Below are positions 31,872 through 41,753 of a DNA stretch of 64,000 bases, piece by piece. Numbering within the stretch: the first letter of the stretch is position 1; the number at the start of each line of letters is the position of its first letter. The notes beneath the pieces are model-generated. The model did no database searches. It was not told the origin of the DNA and saw only the letters and a program-made list of their open reading frames with translations. The DNA comes from Pelagibacterium lentulum (GTDB taxonomy: Bacteria; Pseudomonadota; Alphaproteobacteria; Rhizobiales; Devosiaceae): positions 1-64,000 of the forward strand of contig NZ_RZMW01000007.1 in assembly GCF_003992625.1 (NCBI RefSeq). The letters are read 5' to 3'. A program made the translations under genes and the position numbers.

Positions 31872-34535
31872 ATGACAAGCGTAAACGATATTCGTTCGAC
31901 CTTTCTTGAATACTTTACGAAACACGGCCACGAGCAAGTGGCGTCGAGCCCGCTGGTTCCACGCAACGATCCGACATTGATGTTCACCAATGCGGGAATG
32001 GTCCAGTTCAAGAATGTCTTTACCGGCTTGGAAAAGCGTCCCTACAGCCGCGCAACGACCTCGCAGAAATGCGTGCGCGCCGGGGGCAAGCACAACGATC
32101 TCGATAATGTCGGCTTTACCGCCCGGCATCTGACGTTTTTCGAGATGCTCGGCAATTTTTCTTTCGGCGATTACTTCAAGGAAAACGCGATCGAATTGGC
32201 CTGGAACCTGGTCACCAAGGAGTTCGGTCTGCCCAAGGACAAGCTGCTGGTCACCGTTTATCACACCGATGATGAAGCAGCCGATTACTGGAAAAAGATT
32301 GCCGGCTTTGCCGACGACAAGATCATCCGTATCCCGACATCGGACAATTTCTGGAGCATGGGCGATACCGGACCTTGCGGACCCTGCTCGGAAATTTTCA
32401 TCGATCGCGGCGAGCATGTCTGGGGTGGTCCTCCGGGCACGCCGGAAGAAGATGGTGATCGGTTCCTTGAGTTCTGGAACCTGGTTTTCATGCAGTATGA
32501 GCAGACCGCCGATGGCGAGCAGGAACCGCTGCCGCGCCCTTCGATCGATACGGGCATGGGCCTTGAGCGCATGGCCTCGATTATGCAGGGCGTCGATAGC
32601 GTTTTTGAAACCGACATGTTCCGGCATGTGATCGATGCTGCTGCGTCTGCTGTCGGCCGGGCGCCGACGTCTGAGACAGTTGCCTCCTATCGGGTGATCG
32701 CCGACCACTTACGCTCGATGGCATTTCTGATTGCCGAAGGTGTTCTGCCGGCCAACGAAGGGCGTGGATACGTGCTGCGGCGCATCATGCGCCGGGCCAT
32801 GCGCCATGCGACATTGCTCGGGACCAATGCACCGACCATTTTCAAGCTCGTGCCGTCGCTGGTGCGCGAGATGGGGCAGGCCTATCCTGAACTGGTGCAG
32901 GGCGAGGCGATGATCGGTGAAACGATCCGCCTTGAGGAAGAGCGCTTTCTCAAAACGCTCAGCCGCGGCTTGCAGATTCTCGAAGAAGAGACAGCAGAAT
33001 TGGGCAAGGGTGACGTTCTTGCTGGTGAGACCGCGTTCAAGCTTTATGACACCTACGGTTTTCCTTTGGATTTGACCCAGGATGCTCTGCGTCTGCGTGA
33101 GATCGGTGTCGATCAGGCAGGGTTTGACGCAGCGATGGCCAAGCAGAAGGCAGAAGCGCGCAAGAACTGGTCGGGCTCTGGCGACGCAGCAACGAGCGCG
33201 GTTTGGTTTGCCGTTGCCGATAAAGCCGGTGCGACTGAATTTCTTGGCTATGAAAGCGAGGAAAGTGATGGGGCTGTGGTTGCGCTGGTGCGTGATGGCG
33301 CCGAGGTTGGGAAGCTGACCGCTGGCGAGGAAGGCTTTGTGGTTTTAAACCAGTCGCCATTTTATGCCGAAAGCGGCGGGCAGATCGGCGACATGGGCAT
33401 CATGATTGGCGATGGTATCGAGGTCGAGGTGCTTGATGTCACAAAGCAGGCCGGTGGCGTTTTTGCCCATAAGGTGAAGGTGAGCAAGGGCGCGCTTGAG
33501 GTCGGCACTCCCCTTACACTGAAGGTCGATCACGGACGTCGCACCGCGATCCGTGCCAATCACTCGGCCACACATCTGTTGCATGAGGCGCTCTGTGAGG
33601 TTCTCGGCAGCCATGTTGCGCAAAAGGGGTCGATGGTCGGTCCCGACCGGTTGCGGTTCGATTTTTCGCACACCAAGCCTTTGAGCGACGCTGAAATTGC
33701 CGAAGTCGAGCGCATGGCCAATGCCATTGTGCTGCAAAATAGCCCGGTTGAGACACGGCTGATGGCAGTCGATGACGCCGTTGCCGCCGGTGCCATGGCG
33801 CTGTTTGGCGAAAAATACGGTGATGAAGTGCGTGTGGTCTCCATGGGAACGGCGCTTGAAGGCGAGAAGGCCGGAAAAACCTATTCTATGGAGTTGTGTG
33901 GCGGTACGCATGTGAGGCGCACCGGAGAGATCGGCCTCGTGACGATCGTTCAGGAAAGCTCTGTTGCATCTGGTGTGCGCCGCGTCGAAGCACTGACCGC
34001 CGATGGCGCGCGGGCTTATCTTGCCGATCAGGATGCACAATTGCGCGCTGTGGCCGCAGCGCTCAAGGTTGCGCCGCGTGACGCCGTATCGCGTGTCGAA
34101 GCGTTGATCGATGAACGGCGTCAGCTTGAGCGGCAGGTTTCTGACTTGCGGCAAAAACTCGCCATGGGTGGCAGCGCTTCGAGCAATGGGGATGCCAGCG
34201 AAACAATCAGTGGCGTGCCTTTTCTCGGTCGAGTGGTCGAAGGGCTGCAGCCCAAGGACCTGCGCGGACTTGTCGATCAGGGCAAAAAGCAGCTCGGGTC
34301 CGGTATTGTGGTCATCGTGGGTGCAACCGAAGATGGCAAGGCAGGTATCGCCGTAGGCGTCAGTTCCGATTTGACGGAAAAATATAGCGCGGTCGATCTC
34401 GTGCGCACCGGCTCTGCCGCCTTGGGCGGGCAGGGCGGCGGCGGGCGTCCCGACATGGCGCAAGCCGGTGGGCCGGATGGGAGCAAGGCTGCCGATGCGG
34501 TTGCGGCAATCAAGGCGCAACTGGCCGGCCTCTAG
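31872..34535 (+). CDS. alaS: Alanyl-tRNA synthetase
   Basis: Charges tRNA-Ala and edits mischarged Ser/Gly. 887 residues from [20 protein letters not shown]. Class II motif 1 at [20 protein letters not shown]; editing-domain zinc motif [11 protein letters not shown]; second metal site CGGTH; C-terminal DHHA1 domain with [12 protein letters not shown]. The upstream in-frame start at 31830 would add 14 atypical residues, so 31872 is preferred. Its TAG stop is formed by the first bases of an intergenic repeat. Confidence 0.97.
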   Translation: MTSVNDIRSTFLEYFTKHGHEQVASSPLVPRNDPTLMFTNAGMVQFKNVFTGLEKRPYSRATTSQKCVRAGGKHNDLDNVGFTARHLTFFEMLGNFSFGDYFKENAIELAWNLVTKEFGLPKDKLLVTVYHTDDEAADYWKKIAGFADDKIIRIPTSDNFWSMGDTGPCGPCSEIFIDRGEHVWGGPPGTPEEDGDRFLEFWNLVFMQYEQTADGEQEPLPRPSIDTGMGLERMASIMQGVDSVFETDMFRHVIDAAASAVGRAPTSETVASYRVIADHLRSMAFLIAEGVLPANEGRGYVLRRIMRRAMRHATLLGTNAPTIFKLVPSLVREMGQAYPELVQGEAMIGETIRLEEERFLKTLSRGLQILEEETAELGKGDVLAGETAFKLYDTYGFPLDLTQDALRLREIGVDQAGFDAAMAKQKAEARKNWSGSGDAATSAVWFAVADKAGATEFLGYESEESDGAVVALVRDGAEVGKLTAGEEGFVVLNQSPFYAESGGQIGDMGIMIGDGIEVEVLDVTKQAGGVFAHKVKVSKGALEVGTPLTLKVDHGRRTAIRANHSATHLLHEALCEVLGSHVAQKGSMVGPDRLRFDFSHTKPLSDAEIAEVERMANAIVLQNSPVETRLMAVDDAVAAGAMALFGEKYGDEVRVVSMGTALEGEKAGKTYSMELCGGTHVRRTGEIGLVTIVQESSVASGVRRVEALTADGARAYLADQDAQLRAVAAALKVAPRDAVSRVEALIDERRQLERQVSDLRQKLAMGGSASSNGDASETISGVPFLGRVVEGLQPKDLRGLVDQGKKQLGSGIVVIVGATEDGKAGIAVGVSSDLTEKYSAVDLVRTGSAALGGQGGGGRPDMAQAGGPDGSKAADAVAAIKAQLAGL

Positions 34536-34625
34536 AGCGTGTTCAGAGTAAGTGGATACCACTTATTCGGCTCGGAAGCGCGACTAACAATAACTTGGAG
34601 GCGTGCCTTTGCTGGACACGCTCTG
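34533..34625. repeat. Hyphomicrobiales intergenic repeat, copy B
   Basis: About 93 bp with nearly perfect 14-bp inverted ends (TAGAGCGTGTTCAG / CTGGACACGCTCTG). Contains the hairpin AAGTGGATACCACTT typical of this repeat. The terminal TAG is the alaS stop codon. Confidence 0.75.
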
Positions 34626-34632
34626 ACAATAG

Positions 34633-34668
34633 AAAAGGGGATCGATCCAATGGACCAATCCCCTTTTT
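34633..34668. terminator. Bidirectional terminator between alaS and the FadL-like gene
   Basis: 10-bp stem AAAAGGGGAT / ATCCCCTTTT with A and T runs at both ends, suited to ending both convergent transcripts. Confidence 0.87.
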
Positions 34669-34692
34669 GCATCACACTATATGGCACTTGCG

Positions 34693-35793
34693 TCAGAACG
34701 TGCCCTTGAAGCCGCCGCTGATGGCCATAACGGTGCCGTTGCCCCAGCTTTCTCCATCGAGATTTGAGCCAGAGCCTATCGTGCTGAGCGAAATTCCGCC
34801 GTTGAATTGAACGCCTTCTGCCGCGTCATAGGCTGCGCCAAGCGTTACACCCCAGCGATCGGTTTGCGATCCTGTTTCCAGAACACTGCCGGAAACAGGC
34901 GTCGATGTACCCCGGTCCCAGGTTACGCGACCCAAAACCGTCAGATCCGGCGTAAGCTGGTGTCCGACGCCACCCGAAACGACCCAGCCATCGCGATACT
35001 GGAAGTTGGACGACAGAGTGCCGCCGGCTGTCGCCACGTCAAGCGAGTCCAAGATAGACCAATTCACCCATTTGACGGAGGCCAATGCCAGCCAACCCGG
35101 AGCAATACCTGTCTGGCCTTTGATTTCAAAGGTCTGCGGCGTGGTAGCGTCGGCAGAAGCTGGCGCACCAAAGGCTGTACCTTCGAGTTCATAGTCAATC
35201 GCGGCGTTATAGATTGCACTGACCCGCATCGCATATTCAGGAATTTCATAGGCAACGCCAGCGCGCCAGCCGACGCCCCAGCCGTCAATCGAGAGCGGGG
35301 CGGTAGTGGTCAGACTGGTCGGGATGTCCGCATTGTATTTGAGGTATTGCGCTGAAACGCCACCAATAACGCTGGCGATGCCGGGACCGACCTCAATGCC
35401 GTAAGCGCAGGTCAGGCCCAGATCAAGAGAACGTAGTTCTTCGGTTGCTGACTTACCCATTAAGGCAGCATACGCAACATCCCGCTCCGTGCCGGACCCC
35501 CAAGGGTTCATCGCGGATGCAAGGCAGGACGTGTTTTCCATTAGGTCGGCTTTGAAGCCAACATTGAAATAGATGCGATCAATGGAATTGGCGACTTCCG
35601 AGCCACCGAAGTTGATGCCCTGATCGATATGTACAAAGCTGACCACGGCGCGGGTCGCGTATGTATCAGGATCGAAAAGTAAATCCCAGTCATATCCATT
35701 GGCTTCAAGCCCGCCAGCATTGGCGGTGCCTGCGCTCAATGCGCTGATTACAAGGGCGGTGAACGCACTTGCCCGGTGCAGTTTGAAACTCAT
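34693..35793 (-). CDS. FadL/OmpP1-type outer-membrane protein
   Basis: 366-residue outer-membrane beta-barrel. Signal peptide ending near ANA-GG (FTALVISALSAGTANA). The body alternates polar and aromatic residues and carries FadL-type segments: VGWRAGVAYEIPEYAMRVSA, then PQTFEIKGQTGIAPGWLALA, and a final LDGESWGNGTVMAISGG. The last residue is Phe, as needed by the BAM machine. FadL proteins take up long-chain fatty acids and other hydrophobic compounds; the substrate is not known here. A fabF-marR pair lies 2 kb away but on the other strand. Confidence 0.75.
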   Translation of the reverse strand: MSFKLHRASAFTALVISALSAGTANAGGLEANGYDWDLLFDPDTYATRAVVSFVHIDQGINFGGSEVANSIDRIYFNVGFKADLMENTSCLASAMNPWGSGTERDVAYAALMGKSATEELRSLDLGLTCAYGIEVGPGIASVIGGVSAQYLKYNADIPTSLTTTAPLSIDGWGVGWRAGVAYEIPEYAMRVSAIYNAAIDYELEGTAFGAPASADATTPQTFEIKGQTGIAPGWLALASVKWVNWSILDSLDVATAGGTLSSNFQYRDGWVVSGGVGHQLTPDLTVLGRVTWDRGTSTPVSGSVLETGSQTDRWGVTLGAAYDAAEGVQFNGGISLSTIGSGSNLDGESWGNGTVMAISGGFKGTF

Positions 35794-35984
35794 TTAGCTC
35801 TCCTCCGGCTACGTATTGAGTAGTCCGTCCCTTTAACCCCGCGCGCCTGATAACCTATCGTTAAGGATGATTGATTGACGCTTGCGTTAAGATTGATCCG
35901 ATTTGGACAGGAGGTCAATCGCGGCAGCAATGTGGCGGGCATAAATCCACGAGAATACGTATCATTGTGTGAAAAAGAGCACAC

Positions 35985-36019
35985 GAAAAAGCCGCCCCCG
36001 AGGGAGCGGCTCTCTTTTT
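35985..36019 (-). terminator. Terminator of icd
   Basis: Minus-strand stem AGCCGC..GCGGCT with an inner GG/CC extension, followed by TTTTT. 25 bp after the icd stop codon. Confidence 0.85.
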
Positions 36020-36044
36020 GCCGGCCTTTTCAGGCGGCCTGGCG

Positions 36045-37256
36045 TTATGCCATGGCCTTTTGCAGGTTGGCATCGACCGCGTCGAGGAAGCCCATTGTGG
36101 TCAGCCAAGGTTGATCGGGGCCAACCAGAAGCGCCAGATCCTTGGTCATCTGGCCGCCTTCGATAGTGTCGACAACAACCTTTTCCAATGTCGCTGCAAA
36201 CTTGGCCAGTTCAGCGTTGTCATCGAGCTTTGCGCGATGGGCAAGACCGCGTGTCCATGCAAAGATTGAGGCCGTGGAATTGGTTGAGGTTTCCTTGCCC
36301 TGCTGGTGTTGGCGGTAGTGACGGGTCACGGTACCATGAGCAGCTTCCGCTTCCACTGTCTTTCCATCCGGTGTCATCAGCACGGAGGTCATCAGGCCCA
36401 ATGAGCCAAAACCTTGCGCAACGATGTCGGACTGCACGTCACCATCATAGTTTTTGCAGGCCCAGACATAGCCGCCCGACCACTTAAGGGCTGCTGCAAC
36501 CATGTCGTCGATCAGCCGGTGCTCGTACCAAATCTTTGCTGCCTCGTACTTTTCCTTGAATTCGGCCTGGAAAACTTCCTCAAAGATGTCCTTGAAGCGC
36601 CCATCATAGACCTTCAGAATGGTGTTCTTGGTCGAAAGATAGCAGGGCACGCCACGCTGAAGCGCGTAGTTGAGCGATGCGCGTGCGAAATCCCGGATGG
36701 AGTCATCGAGGTTGTACATGGCCATGGCCACGCCCGATGACGGCGCATCGAACACTTCATGTTCGATTTCCTGTCCATCATCACCCACGAACTTGATGGT
36801 CAGTTTGCCTTTGCCGGGAAATTTGAAGTCGGTCGCGCGGTACTGATCGCCGAAGGCATGACGCCCGACGATAATCGGCTGGGTCCAGCCGGGAACAAGG
36901 CGTGGTACATTTTTGCAAATGATGGGCTCGCGGAAAATAACGCCGCCAAGGATGTTGCGGATGGTGCCGTTGGGCGACCGCCACATCTTCTTGAGGCCGA
37001 ATTCTTCAACGCGGGCTTCATCCGGCGTGATGGTGGCGCATTTGACGCCGACGCCGTGCTTCTTGATTGCGTTGGCCGAGTCGATTGTCACCTGATCGTC
37101 GGTCGCATCCCGGTTTTCAACCGAGAGGTCGTAATATTCGAGATCGATATCGAGATAGGGGTGGATCAGTTTATCCTTGATCGCCTGCCAGATGATGCGG
37201 GTCATCTCATCGCCGTCGAGTTCGACGACCGGATTGGCGACTTTAATCTTGCTCAT
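36045..37256 (-). CDS. icd: NADP-dependent isocitrate dehydrogenase
   Basis: TCA-cycle enzyme giving 2-oxoglutarate and NADPH. 403 residues, of the eukaryote-like homodimeric type that is usual in alphaproteobacteria. [17 protein letters not shown] at the N-terminus, the substrate loop [20 protein letters not shown] (length 20), and [21 protein letters not shown] good ribosome-binding site, GAGGAG, precedes the ATG. Confidence 0.96.
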   Translation of the reverse strand: MSKIKVANPVVELDGDEMTRIIWQAIKDKLIHPYLDIDLEYYDLSVENRDATDDQVTIDSANAIKKHGVGVKCATITPDEARVEEFGLKKMWRSPNGTIRNILGGVIFREPIICKNVPRLVPGWTQPIIVGRHAFGDQYRATDFKFPGKGKLTIKFVGDDGQEIEHEVFDAPSSGVAMAMYNLDDSIRDFARASLNYALQRGVPCYLSTKNTILKVYDGRFKDIFEEVFQAEFKEKYEAAKIWYEHRLIDDMVAAALKWSGGYVWACKNYDGDVQSDIVAQGFGSLGLMTSVLMTPDGKTVEAEAAHGTVTRHYRQHQQGKETSTNSTASIFAWTRGLAHRAKLDDNAELAKFAATLEKVVVDTIEGGQMTKDLALLVGPDQPWLTTMGFLDAVDANLQKAMA

Positions 37257-37398
37257 GAATCACTCCTCGGCGCGCAATTAAATATCCGGCTCTGAGCGAG
37301 CCGGAAGGAAAGGCTGGCGCCCCTATAGCATTGGTGGGGCAAAGCGCAAAGGTCTTCGAGGGAGAATGGAGGTGTGCTGTGCGGCGAGGGCAGATGAC

Positions 37399-37428
37399 TT
37401 GACAGCCGTGTATATGCACGGCATAGAT
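37399..37428 (+). promoter_or_regulatory. marR promoter with internal operator
   Basis: TTGACA (37399-37404) and ATAGAT (37423-37428) 18 bp apart, with a 16-bp palindrome CCGTG-TATATG-CACGG (37406-37421) filling the spacer. A repressor bound there would block RNA polymerase, fitting MarR autoregulation. Confidence 0.6.
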
Positions 37429-37434
37429 TTGCGC

Positions 37435-37851
37435 GTGACCGACGAATTCAAAGACTGCCTGGTTCTCAATACGCGCATGGCGGCGCGCGCGATTACGCGC
37501 CGCTATGATCGGGCATTGCGTCCTTACGGGGTAACGGCGGCGCAGTTTTCGATTCTGGCGACGATTGCGCGCAAGCCTGGGCATTCGATAACGGAAATGG
37601 CCAAAGGGTTGGCCATGGACCGCACCACGCTCTCGCGCAATCTCGATTTGCTCGCGGCCAAGAAACTGATCGTTTTGAACGATGGTCCGACCGGGAACAG
37701 CAAATTGTGCTCGACCACGCAGATGGGGGCTAAACTGCTTGAAACCCTCATGCCCGAATGGCGAAAGGCGCAGGCGGAACTGCGTAAGTTGCTGGCCGAA
37801 CAACCGCTTGAGGATTTCCTAGCCAGTTTGAAGCGCCTGTCGGCGCTTTGA
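37435..37851 (+). CDS. MarR-family transcriptional regulator
   Basis: Winged-helix dimeric regulator of about 138 residues: VTAAQFSILATIARKPGHSI, then the recognition helix MAKGLAMDRTTLSRNLDLL and wing KKLIVLNDGPTGNSKLCSTT. GTG at 37435 is chosen because ATG at 37414 lies inside the operator palindrome and has no ribosome-binding site; ATG at 37366 is another option. From the predicted -10 the RNA would start near 37435, so the message may be leaderless. A second copy of the palindrome core lies before the next gene, a fabF homologue. Confidence 0.82.
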   Translation: MTDEFKDCLVLNTRMAARAITRRYDRALRPYGVTAAQFSILATIARKPGHSITEMAKGLAMDRTTLSRNLDLLAAKKLIVLNDGPTGNSKLCSTTQMGAKLLETLMPEWRKAQAELRKLLAEQPLEDFLASLKRLSAL

Positions 37852-37875
37852 GCGGGCCTCTATTTGCCTTTCGTC

Positions 37876-37887
37876 GTGTAAATACAC
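37876..37887 (+). promoter_or_regulatory. MarR-type palindrome upstream of fabF
   Basis: GTGTAAATACAC, a perfect 12-bp palindrome, 15 bp before the GTG start of the fabF homologue. It differs from the marR copy (GTGTATATGCAC) at two positions. Probably the same protein binds both. Confidence 0.55.
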
Positions 37888-37902
37888 TACAGGAGTTTTT
37901 AA

Positions 37903-39183
37903 GTGCTGAAATCAGATGGAAGTGATCCGGTTGTCGTCACCGGCATGGGGGCGGTTAGTCCGCTTGGGGTCGGTGCCGACATCAATTGGGAGCGGCTGCT
38001 GGCGGGCAAAAGCGGCATCGTGCCAAATGACCGGTTCGATGTGAGCGCCTATGGCTCGCAGATTGCCGGGCTGGTGCCGCCCAAATCGCGGGATGAAAAC
38101 GGATTCGATCCAACCGATTTCATCGACCCGAAGGACATCAAAAAGATGGACCTATTCATCCAGTACGGTCTTGGCGCGGCGCACGAAGCGCTCGAACAGG
38201 CAGGTTGGACGCCTCAGAGCGATAAAGACCGGGCGGCGACGGCGACAATTATCGCATCGGGCGTGGGTGGTTCTCCAATCATGGCGCAGACCGCGCAGAC
38301 AATTGCCGAGAAGGGACCCAGACGACTCTCACCATTTACCGTGCCAGCTTTTCTCGCCAACCTGGCAGCGGGATGGATCTCGATCCGCTATGGGTTCACC
38401 GGGCCTATCGGAACACCGGTGACTGCTTGTGCCGCGTCGGCTCAAGCGATAGGTGACGGGCTGCGGTTGATCCTGACGGGAGAGGCCGATGTGGCTGTAG
38501 TGGGCGGCGCGGAGGGATCGGTCGATCCGATTTCGATTGGCGGTTTCGCCGCGGCCAGGGCACTCTGCACCAGCTTCAACGATAAACCCAAATCCGCCTC
38601 GCGGCCCTTCGATGCGGCACGGGCAGGGTTCGTTTTGTCCGAAGGGGCAGCGGTTCTGGTGATTGAAAAATTGAGCCACGCGAGGGCGCGGGGAGCTACG
38701 CCGCTGGCGATCGTTTCGGGGTATGGCACTTCAGCCGATGCCTATCATCTCACGGCAGGGCATCCCGAGGGCCTGGGGGCGCAGGTGGCAATGCGCAATG
38801 CGCTCAGGATGGCGGATATTTCCCCGGAAGAGGTGGATTACATCAACGCGCATAGCACCTCGACTGAGGTGGGCGATGCGGCAGAAATCGCGGCCATTTC
38901 CGGTGTGTTCGGCGCGCGGGGCAAAAGCCTTGCCATATCCTCGACCAAATCGTCGACCGGGCACCTGCTCGGTGCGGCTGGAGCGATAGAGGCAGCGTTT
39001 TCGGTCATGGCACTACGCGATCAGATTACGCCCGCAACGCTCAATCTGGAAAATCCCGATCCTGATGCAGACAGGTTCGACCTTGTGCCGAAAACGCCGA
39101 AGAAAAAGGCGTTGCGGCATGTGCTGTCTAATTCCTTCGGCTTTGGCGGGGTCAATGCGTCGCTGGTGTTCAGCCGGGTGTAA
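37903..39183 (+). CDS. Beta-ketoacyl-ACP synthase II (FabF-like)
   Basis: Condensing enzyme of fatty-acid elongation, using malonyl-ACP. 426 residues. Active-site Cys at 176 (TPVTACAASAQA), the two His motifs in NAHSTSTEVGD and SSTGHLLGAAG, and the C-terminal SNSFGFGGVNASLVF. GTG start, with CAGGAG 8 bp upstream. It is not next to acpP or fabG, so it is probably a second, regulated KAS II and not the housekeeping fabF. Gap to marR is only 51 bp. Confidence 0.9.
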   Translation: MLKSDGSDPVVVTGMGAVSPLGVGADINWERLLAGKSGIVPNDRFDVSAYGSQIAGLVPPKSRDENGFDPTDFIDPKDIKKMDLFIQYGLGAAHEALEQAGWTPQSDKDRAATATIIASGVGGSPIMAQTAQTIAEKGPRRLSPFTVPAFLANLAAGWISIRYGFTGPIGTPVTACAASAQAIGDGLRLILTGEADVAVVGGAEGSVDPISIGGFAAARALCTSFNDKPKSASRPFDAARAGFVLSEGAAVLVIEKLSHARARGATPLAIVSGYGTSADAYHLTAGHPEGLGAQVAMRNALRMADISPEEVDYINAHSTSTEVGDAAEIAAISGVFGARGKSLAISSTKSSTGHLLGAAGAIEAAFSVMALRDQITPATLNLENPDPDADRFDLVPKTPKKKALRHVLSNSFGFGGVNASLVFSRV

Positions 39184-39187
39184 CATG

Positions 39188-39218
39188 TACCGGTTGGGCA
39201 CTGGATGCCCAACCGGTA
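39188..39218. terminator. Strong hairpin between fabF and baeRF genes
   Basis: 13-bp perfect stem TACCGGTTGGGCA / TGCCCAACCGGTA with a 5-base loop, between convergent genes. No T run, so it may depend on other factors. Confidence 0.65.
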
Positions 39219-39226
39219 GGCTCTGA

Positions 39227-40348
39227 TCAGAGTGCGTAGCGCAGCACTGCGGCGAGCGACTTGCCGCCAGGAATATCGCTTTTGCGGGCACCTAGGACGC
39301 GCGCGCCATTGTTGAGCGCCCGTCCCATGATCTCATCGACAACGCCATAGTTGGCAGCGGTTTCTTCCTTGTCGAAGCTGACAGCGCCGGTTTCTTCGTC
39401 CACGGCACCATGTACCACTTCATCGATGTCAACAACGAGCGTATCGATTGCGCCGAACGTGGCTGCCTTTGCAGCGTCGGAAATGTCGGAGATCGCGCGG
39501 CCTTCGTTGGAGCGCTGCTTGAAGAGCTTGGCAAACTCGGCCAGTTCGGCTTCGTAGCTCTTGTCGAGAACCGGAATGGCAGCCTGCGCGATTTCACCCT
39601 CGGTCGAGCGATCATTGGTGCTCGTGATGGTGTCGGGCAGCAGATGCGAATAGGTGCAGACCGAACGAAAAATCGATGCCATCGGGTCTGTTGCAGCAAT
39701 GATCAGCGGGGTTTCGCGGCCCGAAAGAACAGGACGCAATGCAGTATCGACCATGCGTGCAAACTGGGTCAGGCGGACCTTCTGGCCCTCCGATCCTGTG
39801 ATCCTGCGCTTTGCGGAACGGTCATTGAGTGTCGAGCGTCCTAGTGCGCTGGCCGCGTCACTGGGCAAATCGGGTACGCGGATAATCTGCGGGGGGAGAT
39901 CGGAGAATGTTTCGATCAGGCGAACGTTGTTTTCCGAGAGTGCCAAAACGAAGGCGCTGTGGGGGAAGGTGATGGCGCGCAAAAGCGGCTTGAGATGAAA
40001 GCGATCCGAAACTTCGATATTGGCTTCCAGTTTGTTGGCCAGGCGATATGTGCGCACCGAATCCGGTGTGGCGAACACGGCAAGCGAATTGGCCTGAACG
40101 CGCCAGAACTCATCGTCTTCGAGCAGATCGTCCAGCGCCTCGCCAAGTGTCGCAAGTCTGCGCTTATCGAAGCCTTTGGCTTGGAGTTGCTCTATGCCTT
40201 CCTTGACCAGATTGCCCAACTTGATGCGTGCCTTTTCGATTTCGGACGTGACCGGGGTTGTGGGCACATAGATCGAAACGCAGGCGTCGGCGCGTTTTGC
40301 GTTAAGGGCCTTGAAATCGGGCAGGGTGGGAGTATCGACATAAAGCAT
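39227..40348 (-). CDS. Bacterial archaeo-eukaryotic release-factor-like protein (baeRF family)
   Basis: 373 residues, probably cytoplasmic. N-terminal MLYVDTPTLPDFKALNAKR and CVSIYVPT are typical of the baeRF11-like group, followed by a middle domain with RFHLKPLLRAI and FVLALSENNVRLIE, and an L7Ae-like C-terminal domain (GAIDTLVVDIDEVVHGAVDE, NGARVLGARKSDIPGG). The family is related to eRF1/Pelota; one bacterial relative, Balon, binds hibernating ribosomes. Whether this member binds ribosomes is not shown. No catalytic GGQ is visible. Confidence 0.75.
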   Translation of the reverse strand: MLYVDTPTLPDFKALNAKRADACVSIYVPTTPVTSEIEKARIKLGNLVKEGIEQLQAKGFDKRRLATLGEALDDLLEDDEFWRVQANSLAVFATPDSVRTYRLANKLEANIEVSDRFHLKPLLRAITFPHSAFVLALSENNVRLIETFSDLPPQIIRVPDLPSDAASALGRSTLNDRSAKRRITGSEGQKVRLTQFARMVDTALRPVLSGRETPLIIAATDPMASIFRSVCTYSHLLPDTITSTNDRSTEGEIAQAAIPVLDKSYEAELAEFAKLFKQRSNEGRAISDISDAAKAATFGAIDTLVVDIDEVVHGAVDEETGAVSFDKEETAANYGVVDEIMGRALNNGARVLGARKSDIPGGKSLAAVLRYAL

Positions 40349-40488
40349 GGATTTTCCTCATTTTTTAATTTTTCGTGTCGGGGTCGCCTATGGAGATAGG
40401 CCCCCGCTCAGGGTTTACAACCAGTCCGCGACAATAAGGTTGCGGCAGTCCTTCTAACGCCCGATTTCGGGCAGCAAGATGATCTTGA

Positions 40489-40914
40489 TCAATCCTTTGG
40501 CCGGTAGGTCTGGTGTCGGGCAATAGCTTCGGGCAAATGATCCCAATCGAGATGGCTGCGCGCGAAGATGAGTTGGTTGGGCGTAAACCAGTCGGGATTG
40601 TCGAAAACGCCTGTAGCGATCAGAACGATTTCGGGCGCGCGGCTCGTCCGGGCAAAAAGCGGCGTGCCGCAGCGGGGGCAGAAATGGCGTGTGATTGTTG
40701 CGCCGGAATTGGCCGTGCGGGCGAAGCCTTTCGTCTCCCCGGATATAGCAACGGATTTTTCCTGCATTATAGTGATCGTCGAATGCGCCGTTCCGCTCGC
40801 CTTGCGGCAATCAAGGCAAGCGCAGAGCAGCATCGATAGCACCGGGCCCCTGGCCGAAAGGGTGACGGTACCACAGGCGCATGAGGCGGATTCGTCGATA
40901 AGTGTTTTTTCCAT
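40489..40914 (-). CDS. GFA/CENP-V family zinc protein
   Basis: 141 residues with the cysteine pattern of the glutathione-dependent formaldehyde-activating fold: SCACGTV, LCACLDCRKASG, and HFCPRCGTPLF. The name of the family comes from one enzyme; most members have no shown activity. Alone on the minus strand. A weak hairpin (GCCCGA/TCGGGC at 40457-40470) follows. Confidence 0.9.
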   Translation of the reverse strand: MEKTLIDESASCACGTVTLSARGPVLSMLLCACLDCRKASGTAHSTITIMQEKSVAISGETKGFARTANSGATITRHFCPRCGTPLFARTSRAPEIVLIATGVFDNPDWFTPNQLIFARSHLDWDHLPEAIARHQTYRPKD

Positions 40915-40960
40915 GATGAGAAGCTGTCACGCGGCGCGCGCCGATGCAATCGCGATCAGC

Positions 40961-41296
40961 CTATTTCGCAGGAAGTGCTGAGGCGAAGGCGTAGGATATG
41001 TCCAGCCATTCGGCAAGGTTTTCGTCGTCTTCCAGCACATCGCCATCCACGATGACAAAGCCCGACATTTTGCGGCCTTGCATGTCCATCTCGTGGCACC
41101 CAGGGCGGAGGAGAGCAGCGGCCATGCCGTCCTTGCCGACGCGGGCGAGCAGGGTGCCTTCTTTCATCACGCCCGCCACCATGTTGCCGCGAGCCATGAA
41201 GCAGATGCCGCCGAACATCTTCTTTTCGACGGTGGGCGTTTTAAGCGATAGATAGTCGCGGACACGGCCTGCCAGTTCTTCGAGTGCCTGGTTCAT
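40961..41296 (-). CDS. TfoX N-terminal domain protein
   Basis: 111 residues matching the TfoX/Sxy N-terminal domain: KKMFGGICFMARGNMVAGVM, GTLLARVGKDG, and RKMSGFVIVDGDVL. Only the N-terminal domain is present; such short forms are common in this group and are not known to drive competence. Its start overlaps the end of the RHH gene by 4 bp, so the two are co-transcribed. Confidence 0.85.
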   Translation of the reverse strand: MNQALEELAGRVRDYLSLKTPTVEKKMFGGICFMARGNMVAGVMKEGTLLARVGKDGMAAALLRPGCHEMDMQGRKMSGFVIVDGDVLEDDENLAEWLDISYAFASALPAK

Positions 41297-41667
41297 GCAG
41301 AGAGACGCGCTATGCTGGCTGTTCTGCGGTTGCGCTCGCGCGAGAGAATCGTATCAGCATCCAGCGACCGGATCGGGATATTGCTGTCGAGCGGTATCTC
41401 GCCTTCGAGCTGCAATGCGAGGTAGCGTCCGCAACACACGCGCAGGAACGAGGCGAAGTTATCGACGTTGTGCCCTTCTTCCAAGGCTTCGCTATAGAGC
41501 CGCGTCATGAGTTGGGCGAGGGACAGGCCGTCGCGTTTGCCTATTTCCTCGAGCGCGCTCCAGAAGAAGTTTTCCAGCCTGACGCTGGTTGATACACCGT
41601 CTATGCGCATGGACCGGGTCTGGACATCCCAGAGCTCGGGATCGGCGCCGATGAACAATCTGCACAT
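41293..41667 (-). CDS. Ribbon-helix-helix domain protein
   Basis: 124 residues. RHH strand and helices are seen in SMRIDGVSTSVRLENFFWSA, EEIGKRDGLSLAQLMTRLYS, followed by FASFLRVCCGRYLALQ. Resembles the RHH_4 family, found as DNA-binding regulators. ATG at 41667 has AGGGAGAAAG upstream; the frame open to 41829 reads poorly. The C-terminus is basic (RERNRRTASIARLSA). Target unknown. Confidence 0.8.
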   Translation of the reverse strand: MCRLFIGADPELWDVQTRSMRIDGVSTSVRLENFFWSALEEIGKRDGLSLAQLMTRLYSEALEEGHNVDNFASFLRVCCGRYLALQLEGEIPLDSNIPIRSLDADTILSRERNRRTASIARLSA

Positions 41668-41753
41668 GGTCTTTCTCCCTTTCGTCCAGTATGCCTCCAT
41701 ACCGGCGGTGTGAGAAGCGCGATTTCTTTGATCGCGCTCCTCTAGAGCCGGGT

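Noticed and set aside
33345-34562. 405-codon frame opposite alaS
   Set aside because: Antisense shadow; alaS is certain.
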